NCBI RefSeq assembly: GCF_000014965.1
Contig: NC_008554.1
Location: 434,001-498,000 of the forward strand
Source of the DNA: Syntrophobacter fumaroxidans MPOB
GTDB lineage: Bacteria; Desulfobacterota; Syntrophobacteria; Syntrophobacterales; Syntrophobacteraceae
Reading direction: 5' to 3'
DNA length: 64,000 bases
A model generated the notes under the pieces. That model made no database searches. It saw only the letters and a list, made by a program, of their open reading frames with translations, and was not told the origin of the DNA. How positions within the stretch are numbered: position 1 is the first letter of the stretch; each line of letters starts with the position of its first letter. Positions 46,646 to 54,872 of this stretch are shown in pieces. Made by a program: the position numbers and the translations under genes.

Positions 46646-47284
46646 TTACGGAGCCGGCACGATTTCGCGAAAGGCGGCTCTGAAATCGGCGATCACCTCG
46701 GGGAGCGGCTTCTCGGCATCGAGCACGATGAATCGCCCCGGATCGAGGGAAGCCAGATCGAGGTAGCCCGCCTTCACCCGTTCATGAAAAGCCCGCTCCT
46801 CCATTTCAATCCGGTCCGGCCTGTGGTTCCTGGCCGACATGCGAGCCGCCGCCGTATCGATTCCGCAATCGAGAAGCACGGTTTTATCCGGCACGAGAGC
46901 CTGCGTGGCCCAGTGCTGAAGGCGCCGGAGCGGGTCCGGGTCCAGTTCCCGGCCGTAGCCCTGGTAGGCGAGGGTGGCGTCGATGTATCGGTCCGCGAGC
47001 ACCCACGCGCCGCTTTTCAGTGCGGGCAGGATGATCTCTGCAACGAGTTGGGCGCGGCTGGCGGTGTAGAGAAGGACTTCGGTTTGCCGGTTCATGCCCC
47101 GGTGGGCGGGATCGAGCAGCAGCCCGCGTATCTTCTCCCCCAGCGACGTTCCGCCGGGTTCGCGGGTCTTCACATAAGGGACCCGGGTCCGGTCCAGCCA
47201 GGATGCGAGCTCATCGATGAGAGTACTCTTGCCGCAGCCGTCGATGCCTTCAAACGTCACGAATTTCGGGGATATGGGTTTCAT
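46646..47284 (-). CDS. tmk: Thymidylate kinase
   Basis: A 212-residue enzyme phosphorylating dTMP to dTDP. P-loop FEGIDGCGKSTLIDELA, then TREPGGTSLGEKIR (the DR[YF]/LID-region partner), LADRYIDATLAYQGYGREL, and VLLDCGIDTAAARMSARN are typical. The ATG at 47284 (MKPISPKFVTFEG) is chosen; the frame is open 10 codons more. It is the last gene of the thyX-dUTPase-tmk run. Confidence 0.96.
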   Translation of the reverse strand: MKPISPKFVTFEGIDGCGKSTLIDELASWLDRTRVPYVKTREPGGTSLGEKIRGLLLDPAHRGMNRQTEVLLYTASRAQLVAEIILPALKSGAWVLADRYIDATLAYQGYGRELDPDPLRRLQHWATQALVPDKTVLLDCGIDTAAARMSARNHRPDRIEMEERAFHERVKAGYLDLASLDPGRFIVLDAEKPLPEVIADFRAAFREIVPAP

Positions 47285-47335
47285 CTGCACTCGAATTGAG
47301 GGTCGCGGACGCATCCGCGCCGATCCGGGGCCCGG

Positions 47336-47956
47336 CTAAGCTTCAATGGCAAGATTGTCGGACTCGTCCTTGGTGTCCTCATTGTAGTCCCGGTCCTGCC
47401 GGCGGAAGTTCACTTCGTTCTTGGCGGTGTAAATCCGCTTGGTGGTGTCGAAATCGAGATCGAACAGCGCGCAGACTTCACCGAAGCGCTTCCACAGGTC
47501 CAAAACGGCCTTCTCGGCCATGTCCGGCTTGAAACCGCCTCCCTTTGCCCACCATTTCCATTTCATGCAGCCCTGGAGGTCGTCCAAAGCGAGGAATGTC
47601 TCGACGACACACTCCATAACGGCCTGCTCCGCAGTTCCCCCCGCAACGCCGCCTTTGCCCGGATTGCCGTCGGACATCATGGAGAAGGCCGCCGACGGGG
47701 CGACGCCGACGATCTGGGACAGGCTCACGAGGAAATGCAGCAGGTCCACCACTTCGATCCTGCCGTTGTGCGTGCCGACTCCCCGCTCCCTGACTTCCCG
47801 CACCAGTTCGGCCAGCTCGGCGGAGAACGCCTTCCGGTAGTTTTCGATCCAGACGGTCTTCTCCAGTGGGTCAGCCACGGTGGTTGAAAAATCCAGCCCG
47901 ATGTTCCTGAGCGTATAGATGTTGAGCTGCATCTGGCGATCGAAAATGTCCTTCAT
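47336..47956 (-). CDS. dUTPase, dimeric all-alpha NTP pyrophosphohydrolase family
   Basis: A 206-residue protein (MKDIFDRQMQLNIYTLRNIGLDFS) of the all-alpha dUTPase type. Helical metal-binding patterns are visible: NRIEVVDLLHFLVSLSQIVG-like segment (GRIEVVDLLHFLVSLSQ) and ECVVETFLALDDLQGC, with the typical EVxD and Glu spacing. It removes pyrophosphate from dUTP to give dUMP, the substrate of ThyX encoded just upstream, and keeps uracil out of DNA. Start ATG 47956 has GGAAGGAG 5-6 bases before it. Trimeric dUTPase motifs are absent, so it is the non-classical type. Confidence 0.85.
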   Translation of the reverse strand: MKDIFDRQMQLNIYTLRNIGLDFSTTVADPLEKTVWIENYRKAFSAELAELVREVRERGVGTHNGRIEVVDLLHFLVSLSQIVGVAPSAAFSMMSDGNPGKGGVAGGTAEQAVMECVVETFLALDDLQGCMKWKWWAKGGGFKPDMAEKAVLDLWKRFGEVCALFDLDFDTTKRIYTAKNEVNFRRQDRDYNEDTKDESDNLAIEA

Positions 47957-48018
47957 CTCGCTCCTTCCCGAATGCGGTCTTCGTCCGCAGCAGGGCATGC
48001 GCGGGTCTGAATCGCGCC

Positions 48019-49035
48019 TTACTCGACGGTCATTCCCAGGGAATCGAAGTGGTTCCTCACTTCCTTGGCGATGGCCCGGATGCGCGGGTGCGCGTGCTTG
48101 GAATCGCGCAGCTGAACGAAGTGCTTCCATCCGCTCCATCTGCCGCTCACGAATATTTCGCTCTTGAGCAGATTGGGGAGGATGTCCCGGGCAATTTCCG
48201 GTTTTTCCCGGTCGAGGTCTTCCCGGTACCAGGCGAAGAGCTTCTCGGCCCTGTCGATCCACATGTCCACGAGGGGCGACCGGCCCGTGAGCTGCTGCGT
48301 CGCATCGTCGTAAAAGGGATAGAGCTCTTCGGGAAGGATCAGCACCATTCCCTTGTTCTTGTAATTCACGTAGCGGGTGCTCTCCTGCGTGAACGAGAGC
48401 ACCCGGTGCCGTACCACCTCGTGAGTGATCCCGCGGTCGCAGACGAACTTGAACACGAAGACGGGCAGATCGCATGCGGCATCGCGCCGGAGCAGCGCCA
48501 GTTGTTCGTCTTCGCGGACCAGGGTGACCTTGAAGGAAAGGTTGCTCGAAACCGTTTCCTCGCCCCCGAAGATGATGGGAAAGAAATCGCGCAAAGCCGC
48601 GGACAGGAGGGCGTGGAGGGGGCTTCCGCCGTTGCCCAGATGGGTGAGCGTCTCGATCCAGGAACGCAGGTTGCCGGCGATGAAAAGAGCGCCGGGGGAA
48701 GTCCGGGCCGAGAGGTGGATGCGGTGGTAGGCGGTTCGGAAGCCAAGGCCATCGAGCAGCGCCCCGTAGAGCTCGGAAATCGAAGAAAGGGCCTGTGTAG
48801 CGCCGCTTGACGGCGTCGCCTCGATCTCCAGCACGATGTTGCTGTGCTCCAGGACGGACAGGTGACCGTGACTCTTCAACATCAGGACGAAATTGCGCGC
48901 AGAATCGGGAGTGATTTTGTCTTCCGATTTGTACGCGGTCCTGCCGCAGAGCTCGACCAACTGCAGGGCGCGGCCTTCTTCGGCCGGAGCGATTCCCTGG
49001 GGCTGCACCCGGGTTTTGACGAATTGAACGCTCAT
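48019..49035 (-). CDS. thyX: FAD-dependent thymidylate synthase ThyX, long form
   Basis: ThyX methylates dUMP to dTMP using methylene-tetrahydrofolate and FAD. The diagnostic motif RHRVLSFTQESTRY is at residues 209-222, preceded by the early His segment HGHLSVLEHSNI (56-67). In short ThyX proteins these are close together; here about 110 residues intervene, giving 338 residues overall rather than about 220. The ATG at 49035 (MSVQFVKTRV) follows AAGGAGGG. It is the first gene of the dTMP operon, ahead of the dUTPase (62-base gap). Confidence 0.93.
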   Translation of the reverse strand: MSVQFVKTRVQPQGIAPAEEGRALQLVELCGRTAYKSEDKITPDSARNFVLMLKSHGHLSVLEHSNIVLEIEATPSSGATQALSSISELYGALLDGLGFRTAYHRIHLSARTSPGALFIAGNLRSWIETLTHLGNGGSPLHALLSAALRDFFPIIFGGEETVSSNLSFKVTLVREDEQLALLRRDAACDLPVFVFKFVCDRGITHEVVRHRVLSFTQESTRYVNYKNKGMVLILPEELYPFYDDATQQLTGRSPLVDMWIDRAEKLFAWYREDLDREKPEIARDILPNLLKSEIFVSGRWSGWKHFVQLRDSKHAHPRIRAIAKEVRNHFDSLGMTVE

Positions 49036-49481
49036 GGTCCGTCCCTCCTTGCGATGGATTGGAAATCCCCGGGCAGGCCCGAGGGGGGTGAGAGGCCGCC
49101 TGACCGGCAAGCGCGCACAAGACCGCGGCCAGCCGCCGCATTGTGCAAAGTGGAGTCCCTGCCGGGGTGGAAGTCCTACTGACAAGCAAGCGCGATTCTA
49201 TCACGATCGGGAATCAATTTGAACGAAGAAGCCGAATAACTCCGTCCAACGGCCTGCAGGCGGCCTCCGGTCCGGATTCGTCCGCCCGCGCGCCCCGCGG
49301 CGGGTATCATCCGGACTATATGGACCGTAACAACCGGGTCGTCCGCCCTCGCCCCGCGGCGCCTCGAGGCATGAGAATGAATCCGCTTTGTACAAAAGGC
49401 CGAAGTGCTATATATTTCATCGATCCGGGACCGAGCGGGCGGGTTTTCTCCGCGGTCCCTCACACTGGGGGCGGACGCGTT
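49036..49481. other. Divergent intergenic region between thyX and mlaF
   Basis: A 446-base region holding the promoters of two divergent operons. It is GC-rich; the AT-richest patch (49385-49425) includes tgctatatatttcatcg and is a likely promoter for mlaF. The string gaccgagcgggcgggttt (49431-49448) resembles the repeat unit at 51090. No gene supported. Confidence 0.4.
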
Positions 49482-50270
49482 ATGATCAGAATCGAACGGC
49501 TGCGCAAAAGCTATGACGGGCTTGTCGCGTCCGACGATGTGTCGTGCCGTTTCGAAAAAGGCAAAATCACGGTCATTCTCGGGGGAAGCGGTTCGGGAAA
49601 GTCGACCTTGCTCAAACAATTGGTTGGGCTGGAACGTCCCGATTCCGGGAAGATATTTTTCGAGGATCGCGAATTGACCGGATTGTCGAGAAGCGAGCTC
49701 TACGAAATACGAAAGAAGATGGGCATGCTGTTCCAGGGGGCCGCCCTGTTCAATTCCCTCAACGTTTTCGAGAACATCGCATTTCCGCTTCGCGAGCACA
49801 CCCGCCTGGCGGAACCGGTCATTCGAGCCATGGTCACGATGAAGCTGGAGATGGTCGGTCTGCGCGGGATGGAACAGCTCATGCCGTCGCAGCTTTCGGG
49901 AGGGATGGCGAAGCGGATAGGACTTGCCCGGGCCATCGTCATGGACCCCAGGGCGGTTTTTTACGACGAGCCCACATCCGGTCTCGATCCCATATCGGCG
50001 GGCGTGATCAACAAGCTCATCGTGGATCTGAACACCGCCATGGGGGTGACGTCCGTGGTCGTGTCGCACGATATTCCTTCCTCTTTCCGGATCGCGCACC
50101 GAATCATCATTCTGTTTTTTGGCAGGAAGATCGCGGAAGGGACCCCCGAGGAAATCCGGGGCAGCGAAGACGCCAGGGTGTTGCAGTTCATCCGCGGGGA
50201 GCCCGAGGGGCCGATCCCTTTCAACCGCACCGAAAAGAATTACTACGACGACATTCTGAGGGTCCCATGA
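49482..50270 (+). CDS. mlaF: Mla-type phospholipid ABC transporter ATPase
   Basis: A 262-residue ABC ATPase powering retrograde or anterograde phospholipid movement between inner and outer membranes. Walker A GGSGSGKSTLLKQL, Q-loop GMLFQGAALFNSL, signature LSGGMAKRIGLARAI, Walker B VFYDEPTSGLDP and switch VSHDIPSSF are typical of MlaF/Mkl. The ATG at 49482 is chosen for homology; the open frame begins at 49143. It overlaps mlaE by ATGA. The downstream genes mlaE, mlaD and mlaC complete the system. Confidence 0.95.
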   Translation: MIRIERLRKSYDGLVASDDVSCRFEKGKITVILGGSGSGKSTLLKQLVGLERPDSGKIFFEDRELTGLSRSELYEIRKKMGMLFQGAALFNSLNVFENIAFPLREHTRLAEPVIRAMVTMKLEMVGLRGMEQLMPSQLSGGMAKRIGLARAIVMDPRAVFYDEPTSGLDPISAGVINKLIVDLNTAMGVTSVVVSHDIPSSFRIAHRIIILFFGRKIAEGTPEEIRGSEDARVLQFIRGEPEGPIPFNRTEKNYYDDILRVP

Positions 50271-51043
50271 CGATATCTTCGGCGTTCGGCCTGAACGGCC
50301 GCAGGTGCGTGCATGCCGTCCGCCTTGCGGGCAGGAGCCTGCTCTTCCTGGGCGAAGCGCTCGGATACGGGTTCGTGCCGCCCCTCAAAATCAGGAGGTC
50401 GCTGGAGCAGATCGTCTTCATCGGCGCGAAATCGCTGATCATCATCTTCGTGACCGCGCTCTCGACCGGCATGGTGCTTGCCCTTGAGGCCCTTCACATG
50501 CTGCGGGGAGGCGCGACGGAAAACATCCTCGGAGCCCTGGTCGCACTGTCCATCGTGCGCGAGCTGGGGCCCGTGCTGTCCGCGCTGATCGTCACCGGCC
50601 GCGCCGGTTCGGCGATGACCGCCGAAATCGGCATCATGAGGCTCACGGAACAGATCGACGCCCTCGAGATGATGGCCGTCAACCCGATCAAACACGTCGT
50701 TACGCCCAAGATAGTTGCGGGAGTGGTCTCGATGCCGGTTCTATGCGCGTTTTTCGACGTCGTCGGGATACTGGGCGGGTATTTCGTGGGGGTGGTGATC
50801 TACGGGGTGCCCGAAGTCCATTTCTTCGGCGGCATGACGAAAGCCGTGGCGTACCTTGACGTCGCGGGCGGATTGTTCAAATCGGCGGTGTTCGGGCTTG
50901 CCATGTCCTGGATCTGCTCGATGATGGGCTACGGCGCCGCGGCAACCGCCGAGGGGGTGTCGAGGGCCACGACCAACGCGGTCGTGATCACCTCCATTGC
51001 GGTCCTGGTGCTGGATTACATGGTGACCTCGCTGTTGCTTTGA
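50267..51043 (+). CDS. mlaE: Mla-type phospholipid ABC transporter permease
   Basis: A 258-residue permease with five to six membrane segments, family MlaE/YrbE. Key conserved stretches are ALSTGMVLALEALHML, RELGPVLSALIVTGRAGSAMTAEIGIMRLTEQIDALEMMAVNPIKHVVTPK, and MGYGAAATAEGVSRATTNAVV at the C-terminus. The start at 50267 overlaps the mlaF stop, so both are translationally coupled. Confidence 0.95.
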   Translation: MTISSAFGLNGRRCVHAVRLAGRSLLFLGEALGYGFVPPLKIRRSLEQIVFIGAKSLIIIFVTALSTGMVLALEALHMLRGGATENILGALVALSIVRELGPVLSALIVTGRAGSAMTAEIGIMRLTEQIDALEMMAVNPIKHVVTPKIVAGVVSMPVLCAFFDVVGILGGYFVGVVIYGVPEVHFFGGMTKAVAYLDVAGGLFKSAVFGLAMSWICSMMGYGAAATAEGVSRATTNAVVITSIAVLVLDYMVTSLLL

Positions 51044-51089
51044 CACGGTTTTCGGGCACGGAGCCGTCGGCGTGACGGGGCCATGCCGA

Positions 51090-51176
51090 GGGGACCCCGA
51101 GCGGGCGGGTTTCCATACATCAACCGGCTGGTGGGCCGCATCAAGGGGCGGGGACCCCGAGCGGGCGGGTTTCCAT
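51090..51176. repeat. Two-copy 27-bp direct repeat, period 60 bp, inside the mla operon
   Basis: The unit starting ggggaccccgagcgggcggg is exact at 51090-51116 and 51150-51176, separated by 33 unrelated bases. It lies in the 173-base gap between mlaE and mlaD. A partial match is also seen at 49431-49448 upstream of mlaF. Same architecture as the repeats at 41038 and 43791. Confidence 0.85.
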
Positions 51177-51216
51177 TCGTGCCGTGTCATTTTCTCCAGG
51201 TTTGGGAGGCGTGTTC

Positions 51217-51657
51217 ATGTATCGTCCATCGCTCGAAATCACGGTGGGGGTCTTCTTCATCCTGGGAGTCGTCTGCATGGCCTATCTTTCCCTGGTTGTC
51301 GGGGGGCCGGGCGCCCTGGGGGAACCCCACTACCGGGTGAACGCGCTGTTCAACTCCATAACCGGGCTCAGAAGAGGGGCGGCGGTCGAGATTGCCGGGG
51401 TCCGGGTGGGAAAGGTCCTGGACATCACCCTCGAAAACAACCAGGCCAGGGTGGTCATGGCGATCAGGGACGGCGTGCGCCTCAGCGACGATACCGTGGC
51501 TTCCATCCGCACAAAGGGGATCATCGGCGAGATATTCGTGAAGCTGATTCCGGGCGGGTCGGGCAGGGATATTGGCCCGGGCGACACGTTGATCGAGACG
51601 GAATCGGCGATCAGTATCGAAGAGCTGATCGGCAAGTACATGTTCGAGAAGAAGTGA
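51217..51657 (+). CDS. mlaD: MlaD/MCE-domain lipid-binding protein (short)
   Basis: A 146-residue protein anchored by one N-terminal membrane helix (EITVGVFFILGVVCMAYLSLVVGG), followed by one MCE domain (YRVNALFNSITGLRRGAAVEIAGVRVGKVLDITLENNQARVVMAI; SIRTKGIIGEIFVKLIPGG). It should form a hexameric ring on the MlaFE complex in the periplasm. It lacks a long C-terminal tail, so it is shorter than the E. coli form. The ATG at 51217 follows GGGAGG. It lies 173 bases after mlaE, a gap that contains a direct repeat. Confidence 0.93.
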   Translation: MYRPSLEITVGVFFILGVVCMAYLSLVVGGPGALGEPHYRVNALFNSITGLRRGAAVEIAGVRVGKVLDITLENNQARVVMAIRDGVRLSDDTVASIRTKGIIGEIFVKLIPGGSGRDIGPGDTLIETESAISIEELIGKYMFEKK

Positions 51658-51787
51658 CGGGGTGCCGGACGGACAATCGCTTCACGGGGCCGGGAGCCTC
51701 CGGCGGGGGTGCCGGGAGGAGCCGCCCGCCCGACGCTCGATCGTCGGGAAAAGTCCAGCGTCCTTTCGGCTCTCACAGGAGAATGGA

Positions 51788-52393
51788 ATGGTCGGGAAAA
51801 TGGTGATTGCTTTGCTTTTGGCGGCGTCGCTCTTCATTGCCGCGCCGGCTTCGGCCGGTGAACCGATGGAGCAGTTGCGGGTTTCCGTCGAGAAAGTCGT
51901 CGAGATCCTGAAGGATCCGAGCCTCAAATCGCCGGATCGGATGCTGGAGCGGCGCAACAGGATATTCAAAGTGGTGGAGGAGCGCTTCGATTTTTCGGAA
52001 ATGGCGAAGCGCTGCCTGGGCGAGTTCTGGCCGAAGATTTCGGAGGCGGAGCAGCGGGAGTTCGAGGTGGCCTTCGCGAGCCTGCTGGAGACTTCCTACA
52101 TCGCGACGATCGAGCGGTTCGACGAGGAATCCGTCGTGTTCGAAGAGGAAAGACCGAAGGGCAGGCAGTACTTCGTGGTGCACACCGCCGTGGTCTCCGG
52201 CGGGCGTTCGATCTCCGTCGACTATTCCGTGCGAAATGTGAATGGACAGTGGCTGGTCTACGACGTTAACATTGAAGAAGTCTCGCTGGTGGCCGGCTAT
52301 CGGGTCCGTTTCGCGGAGACGTTTCGCAGGGAAGGGTTCCGCGGGCTGATGAAGAAGATCGCCGAGGAAGCCGGGGGTCCGGGAAAAGGCTGA
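51788..52393 (+). CDS. mlaC: MlaC-type periplasmic phospholipid-binding protein
   Basis: A 201-residue secreted protein with signal peptide MVGKMVIALLLAASLFIAAPASA. The mature part shows RNRIFKVVEERFDFSEMAKRCLGEFWPKISEAEQREFEVAFASLLETSYIATI and the late DYSVRNVNGQWLVYDVNIEEVSLVAGYRVRF, both characteristic of MlaC. It ferries phospholipid between the outer-membrane side and the MlaFED complex. AGGAG precedes the ATG at 51788. Confidence 0.94.
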   Translation: MVGKMVIALLLAASLFIAAPASAGEPMEQLRVSVEKVVEILKDPSLKSPDRMLERRNRIFKVVEERFDFSEMAKRCLGEFWPKISEAEQREFEVAFASLLETSYIATIERFDEESVVFEEERPKGRQYFVVHTAVVSGGRSISVDYSVRNVNGQWLVYDVNIEEVSLVAGYRVRFAETFRREGFRGLMKKIAEEAGGPGKG

Positions 52394-52486
52394 GCCCGGG
52401 CTCCGTCTCGGGATTGCGCCCTTCGAGGCCGGATGAGGATGATGCGGCCTGTTGCCTTGCACTGAATCAGATCGAGGAGGTGAAGC

Positions 52487-53233
52487 ATGAAGGTTGTGAC
52501 TCACGAGGACTTCAAGCAGGTGTATACCCATGAACCCGCGGCGGCCCCGGGCCGGATTGAGGCGATTCTCGGCGCCATCCGCGACGAGGCGGTCTTCGAG
52601 GATGCCTATCCCGCCGGAGCGGAGGACATTGCCGCCATCCACAGCAAGTCGCACATACAGAGCGTCACGCACCAGGGATTGTACAACATCGCCTGCCTCG
52701 CCGCCGGAGGCGCGATCCAGACCGCTCTCACCGGGCTCAAGGAACCCTGCTTCGGCCTGATCCGGCCTCCCGGCCATCATGCATCGGCGGACAGTTACTG
52801 GGGGTTCTGCTACTTCAACAACATGGCCGTGGCCCTGGACCACCTGAAGCGAAACGGGCATATCAAGACGGCATACGTGCTCGATTTCGACATGCACTAC
52901 GGCGACGGCACCGTGAACATCCTGAAGCCCAAAGGGTACGTCGCCATTCACAACCCCGAATCGCACGATCGAAAGGAATACCTCTCGGACGTGTCCAGGC
53001 ATCTCGAATCCGCGGCGGCGGACATCATCGCCGTGTCGGCGGGGTTCGACAATCATGTCCAGGACTGGGGCGGAGTCCTGCTGACCGAGGACTACCAGGC
53101 CATGGGCCGCATGGTCCACGACACCGCAAAACGGCTGCAGGTCGGCTGTTTCGGCCTGCTCGAGGGCGGCTACAACCACCAGGTGCTGGGCGAGAACGTG
53201 CGGGCCTTTCTTCGCGGCCTGAGCGGGTCGTAG
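52487..53233 (+). CDS. Histone deacetylase-family zinc amidohydrolase
   Basis: A 248-residue enzyme of the arginase-deacetylase fold, related to acetylpolyamine and acetoin-utilisation (AcuC-like) deacetylases. The catalytic segments are all visible: RPPGHHASADSYWGFCYFNN (His pair), VLDFDMHYGDGTV (zinc Asp/His), SAGFDNHVQD (zinc Asp) and LLEGGYNHQVL. It is shorter than the usual 300-350 residues, lacking part of the N-terminal domain (starts MKVVTHEDFKQVYTHE), as in a compact subgroup. GAGGAGG precedes the ATG. Substrate unknown. Confidence 0.93.
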   Translation: MKVVTHEDFKQVYTHEPAAAPGRIEAILGAIRDEAVFEDAYPAGAEDIAAIHSKSHIQSVTHQGLYNIACLAAGGAIQTALTGLKEPCFGLIRPPGHHASADSYWGFCYFNNMAVALDHLKRNGHIKTAYVLDFDMHYGDGTVNILKPKGYVAIHNPESHDRKEYLSDVSRHLESAAADIIAVSAGFDNHVQDWGGVLLTEDYQAMGRMVHDTAKRLQVGCFGLLEGGYNHQVLGENVRAFLRGLSGS

Positions 53234-53329
53234 GCGGCATTTCGCAGGTCCCGTATCTTGGGGCCGGCGCGGGTTGCCGGAGCAGTGTCCGGACGATACG
53301 GCCCGAACGCCGGGGAAGGGAGTGAATCA

Positions 53330-54166
53330 ATGACGGCGGGAAGCGGTTCCGGGGACGTGAAGTCACTCTACCCGGATGAGGCCAAGGAATTCATCGACGA
53401 ACACAAAGAGGGCACTTACCTCCTCCTCGATGTGCGGCAACCGACCGAGTACGAACAGGGACACCTGCCCGGGGCGCAATTGATCCCTTTGCCGAGTCTG
53501 CCCGACTCCATCGGGGGGCTCGACCGGAAGAGGCCCGTCCTGGTCTACTGCGCCGTGGGAGGCCGCAGCGCGACGGCCGCTTCCTTTCTCGCTCACCATG
53601 GGTTTTCGGAAGTCTACCAGTTGCTGGGCGGTATCCAGGCGTGGGAGCAGCCCACCGCGGCCAACCCGGTCAAATTCCACCTGGAGTTCGCAAGCGGTCG
53701 CGAATCCCCGCGGGAAGCGGTGTTGCTCGCCTACGCCATGGAACAGGGCATGCTGGATTTCCACGAGGCGGTCAGAGTGCGGACCACGGAGCCGGACCTG
53801 GCCGACCTGCTGGTGAAGCTGGTGCGGGCCGAAGAAAGCCACAAGAAGACGCTGCGCGAGCTGCTGCGACAGCATGCCCCGGATGAGCCACCGCCCGAGG
53901 ATGTGCCCGGGGGCTCGTCGCGGATCATGGAAGGCGGATTGGACATTCAGGACTTCATGAAGCAAAACGAGTCCTTCATGAAGACCACGGCGGGGTACCT
54001 CGACATCGCGATGATGGTGGAAAGCCAGGCCCTCGATCTCTACCTGCGGATGGGGGCGGCGAGCTCCAACGAGAAGACGCGGCGCATTCTCTTTCACATC
54101 GCCGACGAGGAAAAGGCGCACCTGTCCATGCTGGCCGAGCTGCTCGAGAAGAAGATGAGCGCGTGA
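53330..54166 (+). CDS. Rhodanese domain fused to ferritin-like (rubrerythrin-type) domain
   Basis: A 278-residue protein. Residues 5-108 are a rhodanese domain with VRQPTEYEQGHLPGAQLIPL and the active Cys in VLVYCAVGGRSATAA. Residues 110-278 are a four-helix ferritin-like bundle with repeated E-x-x-H signatures (RAEESHKKTL; IADEEKAHLSM), able to bind two metals. Such fusions occur in anaerobes and are thought to link sulfur transfer with peroxide or metal chemistry. Start ATG 53330 follows GGGAAGGGAG. The next gene downstream is a broken protease remnant. Confidence 0.92.
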   Translation: MTAGSGSGDVKSLYPDEAKEFIDEHKEGTYLLLDVRQPTEYEQGHLPGAQLIPLPSLPDSIGGLDRKRPVLVYCAVGGRSATAASFLAHHGFSEVYQLLGGIQAWEQPTAANPVKFHLEFASGRESPREAVLLAYAMEQGMLDFHEAVRVRTTEPDLADLLVKLVRAEESHKKTLRELLRQHAPDEPPPEDVPGGSSRIMEGGLDIQDFMKQNESFMKTTAGYLDIAMMVESQALDLYLRMGAASSNEKTRRILFHIADEEKAHLSMLAELLEKKMSA

Positions 54167-54171
54167 GATGA

Positions 54172-54318
54172 GCGGGGGACCTCGCGACCTTTTTCGTATC
54201 GGGAGGCGCATTGTCCGTCTTCTACATCCTGACCCGTGACCTGTCTGCGTGCATGATGGCTCACGCGATCACCGACATTGTCGGGTTTGTCGCCGCGCGC
54301 AACGCGAACAGGCGAGCC
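54172..54318 (+). pseudogene. C-terminal remnant of a CPBP-family intramembrane protease
   Basis: Directly after the rhodanese-ferritin stop, the plus strand reads DLATFFVSGGALSVFYILTR, then DLSACMMAHAITDIVGFVA. A hydrophobic helix followed by MAHAITD matches the final motif of CAAX/CPBP-type membrane proteases. No start codon or earlier motifs (EE-x-x-x-R, F-x-x-x-H) are present, so this is a truncated fragment. Confidence 0.5.
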
Positions 54319-54458
54319 GGAAGGCGGATTCGGACGGCGCCGGGGAAGGGTGACGACACTTCTTCTCAATGCCCGGCCTTGCACGCCGCGAGGTTGCCGA
54401 CCGACGGCAAGGAAATTCTCCCGGCCGGATCAGGGTTTTCCGGGCGGACTCGGGTATC

Positions 54459-54872
54459 TCACGCTTCCATGACCTTCAAGCCCGCTCTTCTGGCGGCTTC
54501 AAGTTGCCGTCGATCGGAAGACACGAACAGGTCCGGCTCAACGACGAGGGCGCATCCGAGATGAAGCGCGTCCATGGCGCGCAGCACGTTGCTTTCAAGG
54601 CACTTTATCGTTTGAGCGACGACCTCGGGGGTGAGGAAGCAGATTTCGGCGTCTTCGATTTCCTCCAAAACGAGGTCCCGCAGCTTCCGATATTCGTCGT
54701 TTTGCAGCCTGCCTTCGCGAACGAGCCGGTTGAGCGTGGAAATCATTTCGGGAAGGCAAATGACGCAAAGAACCAGTTGATCCGCCTTGTCGCATATCTC
54801 GAGAACCTTCTCCGTCCCGGGTTCCTCGACGTACCTCTTGACGAACGCGGAGGTGTCAAAGAAGACTTTCAT
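54459..54872 (-). CDS. vapC: PIN-domain toxin (VapC family)
   Basis: A 137-residue PIN-domain ribonuclease. Acidic active-site residues are visible: FFDTSAFVKRYVEE (Asp6), LPEMISTLNRL (Glu), RAMDALHLGCALV (Asp) and FVSSDRRQ (Asp). The start at 54872 overlaps the stop of the antitoxin gene by 4 bases (ATGA). It presumably cleaves tRNA or mRNA when released from its partner. Confidence 0.92.
   Translation of the reverse strand: MKVFFDTSAFVKRYVEEPGTEKVLEICDKADQLVLCVICLPEMISTLNRLVREGRLQNDEYRKLRDLVLEEIEDAEICFLTPEVVAQTIKCLESNVLRAMDALHLGCALVVEPDLFVSSDRRQLEAARRAGLKVMEA

Noticed and set aside
41038-51176. CRISPR arrays at the three two-copy repeats
   Set aside because: Each repeat has only two copies and a different sequence, and no cas genes are present.
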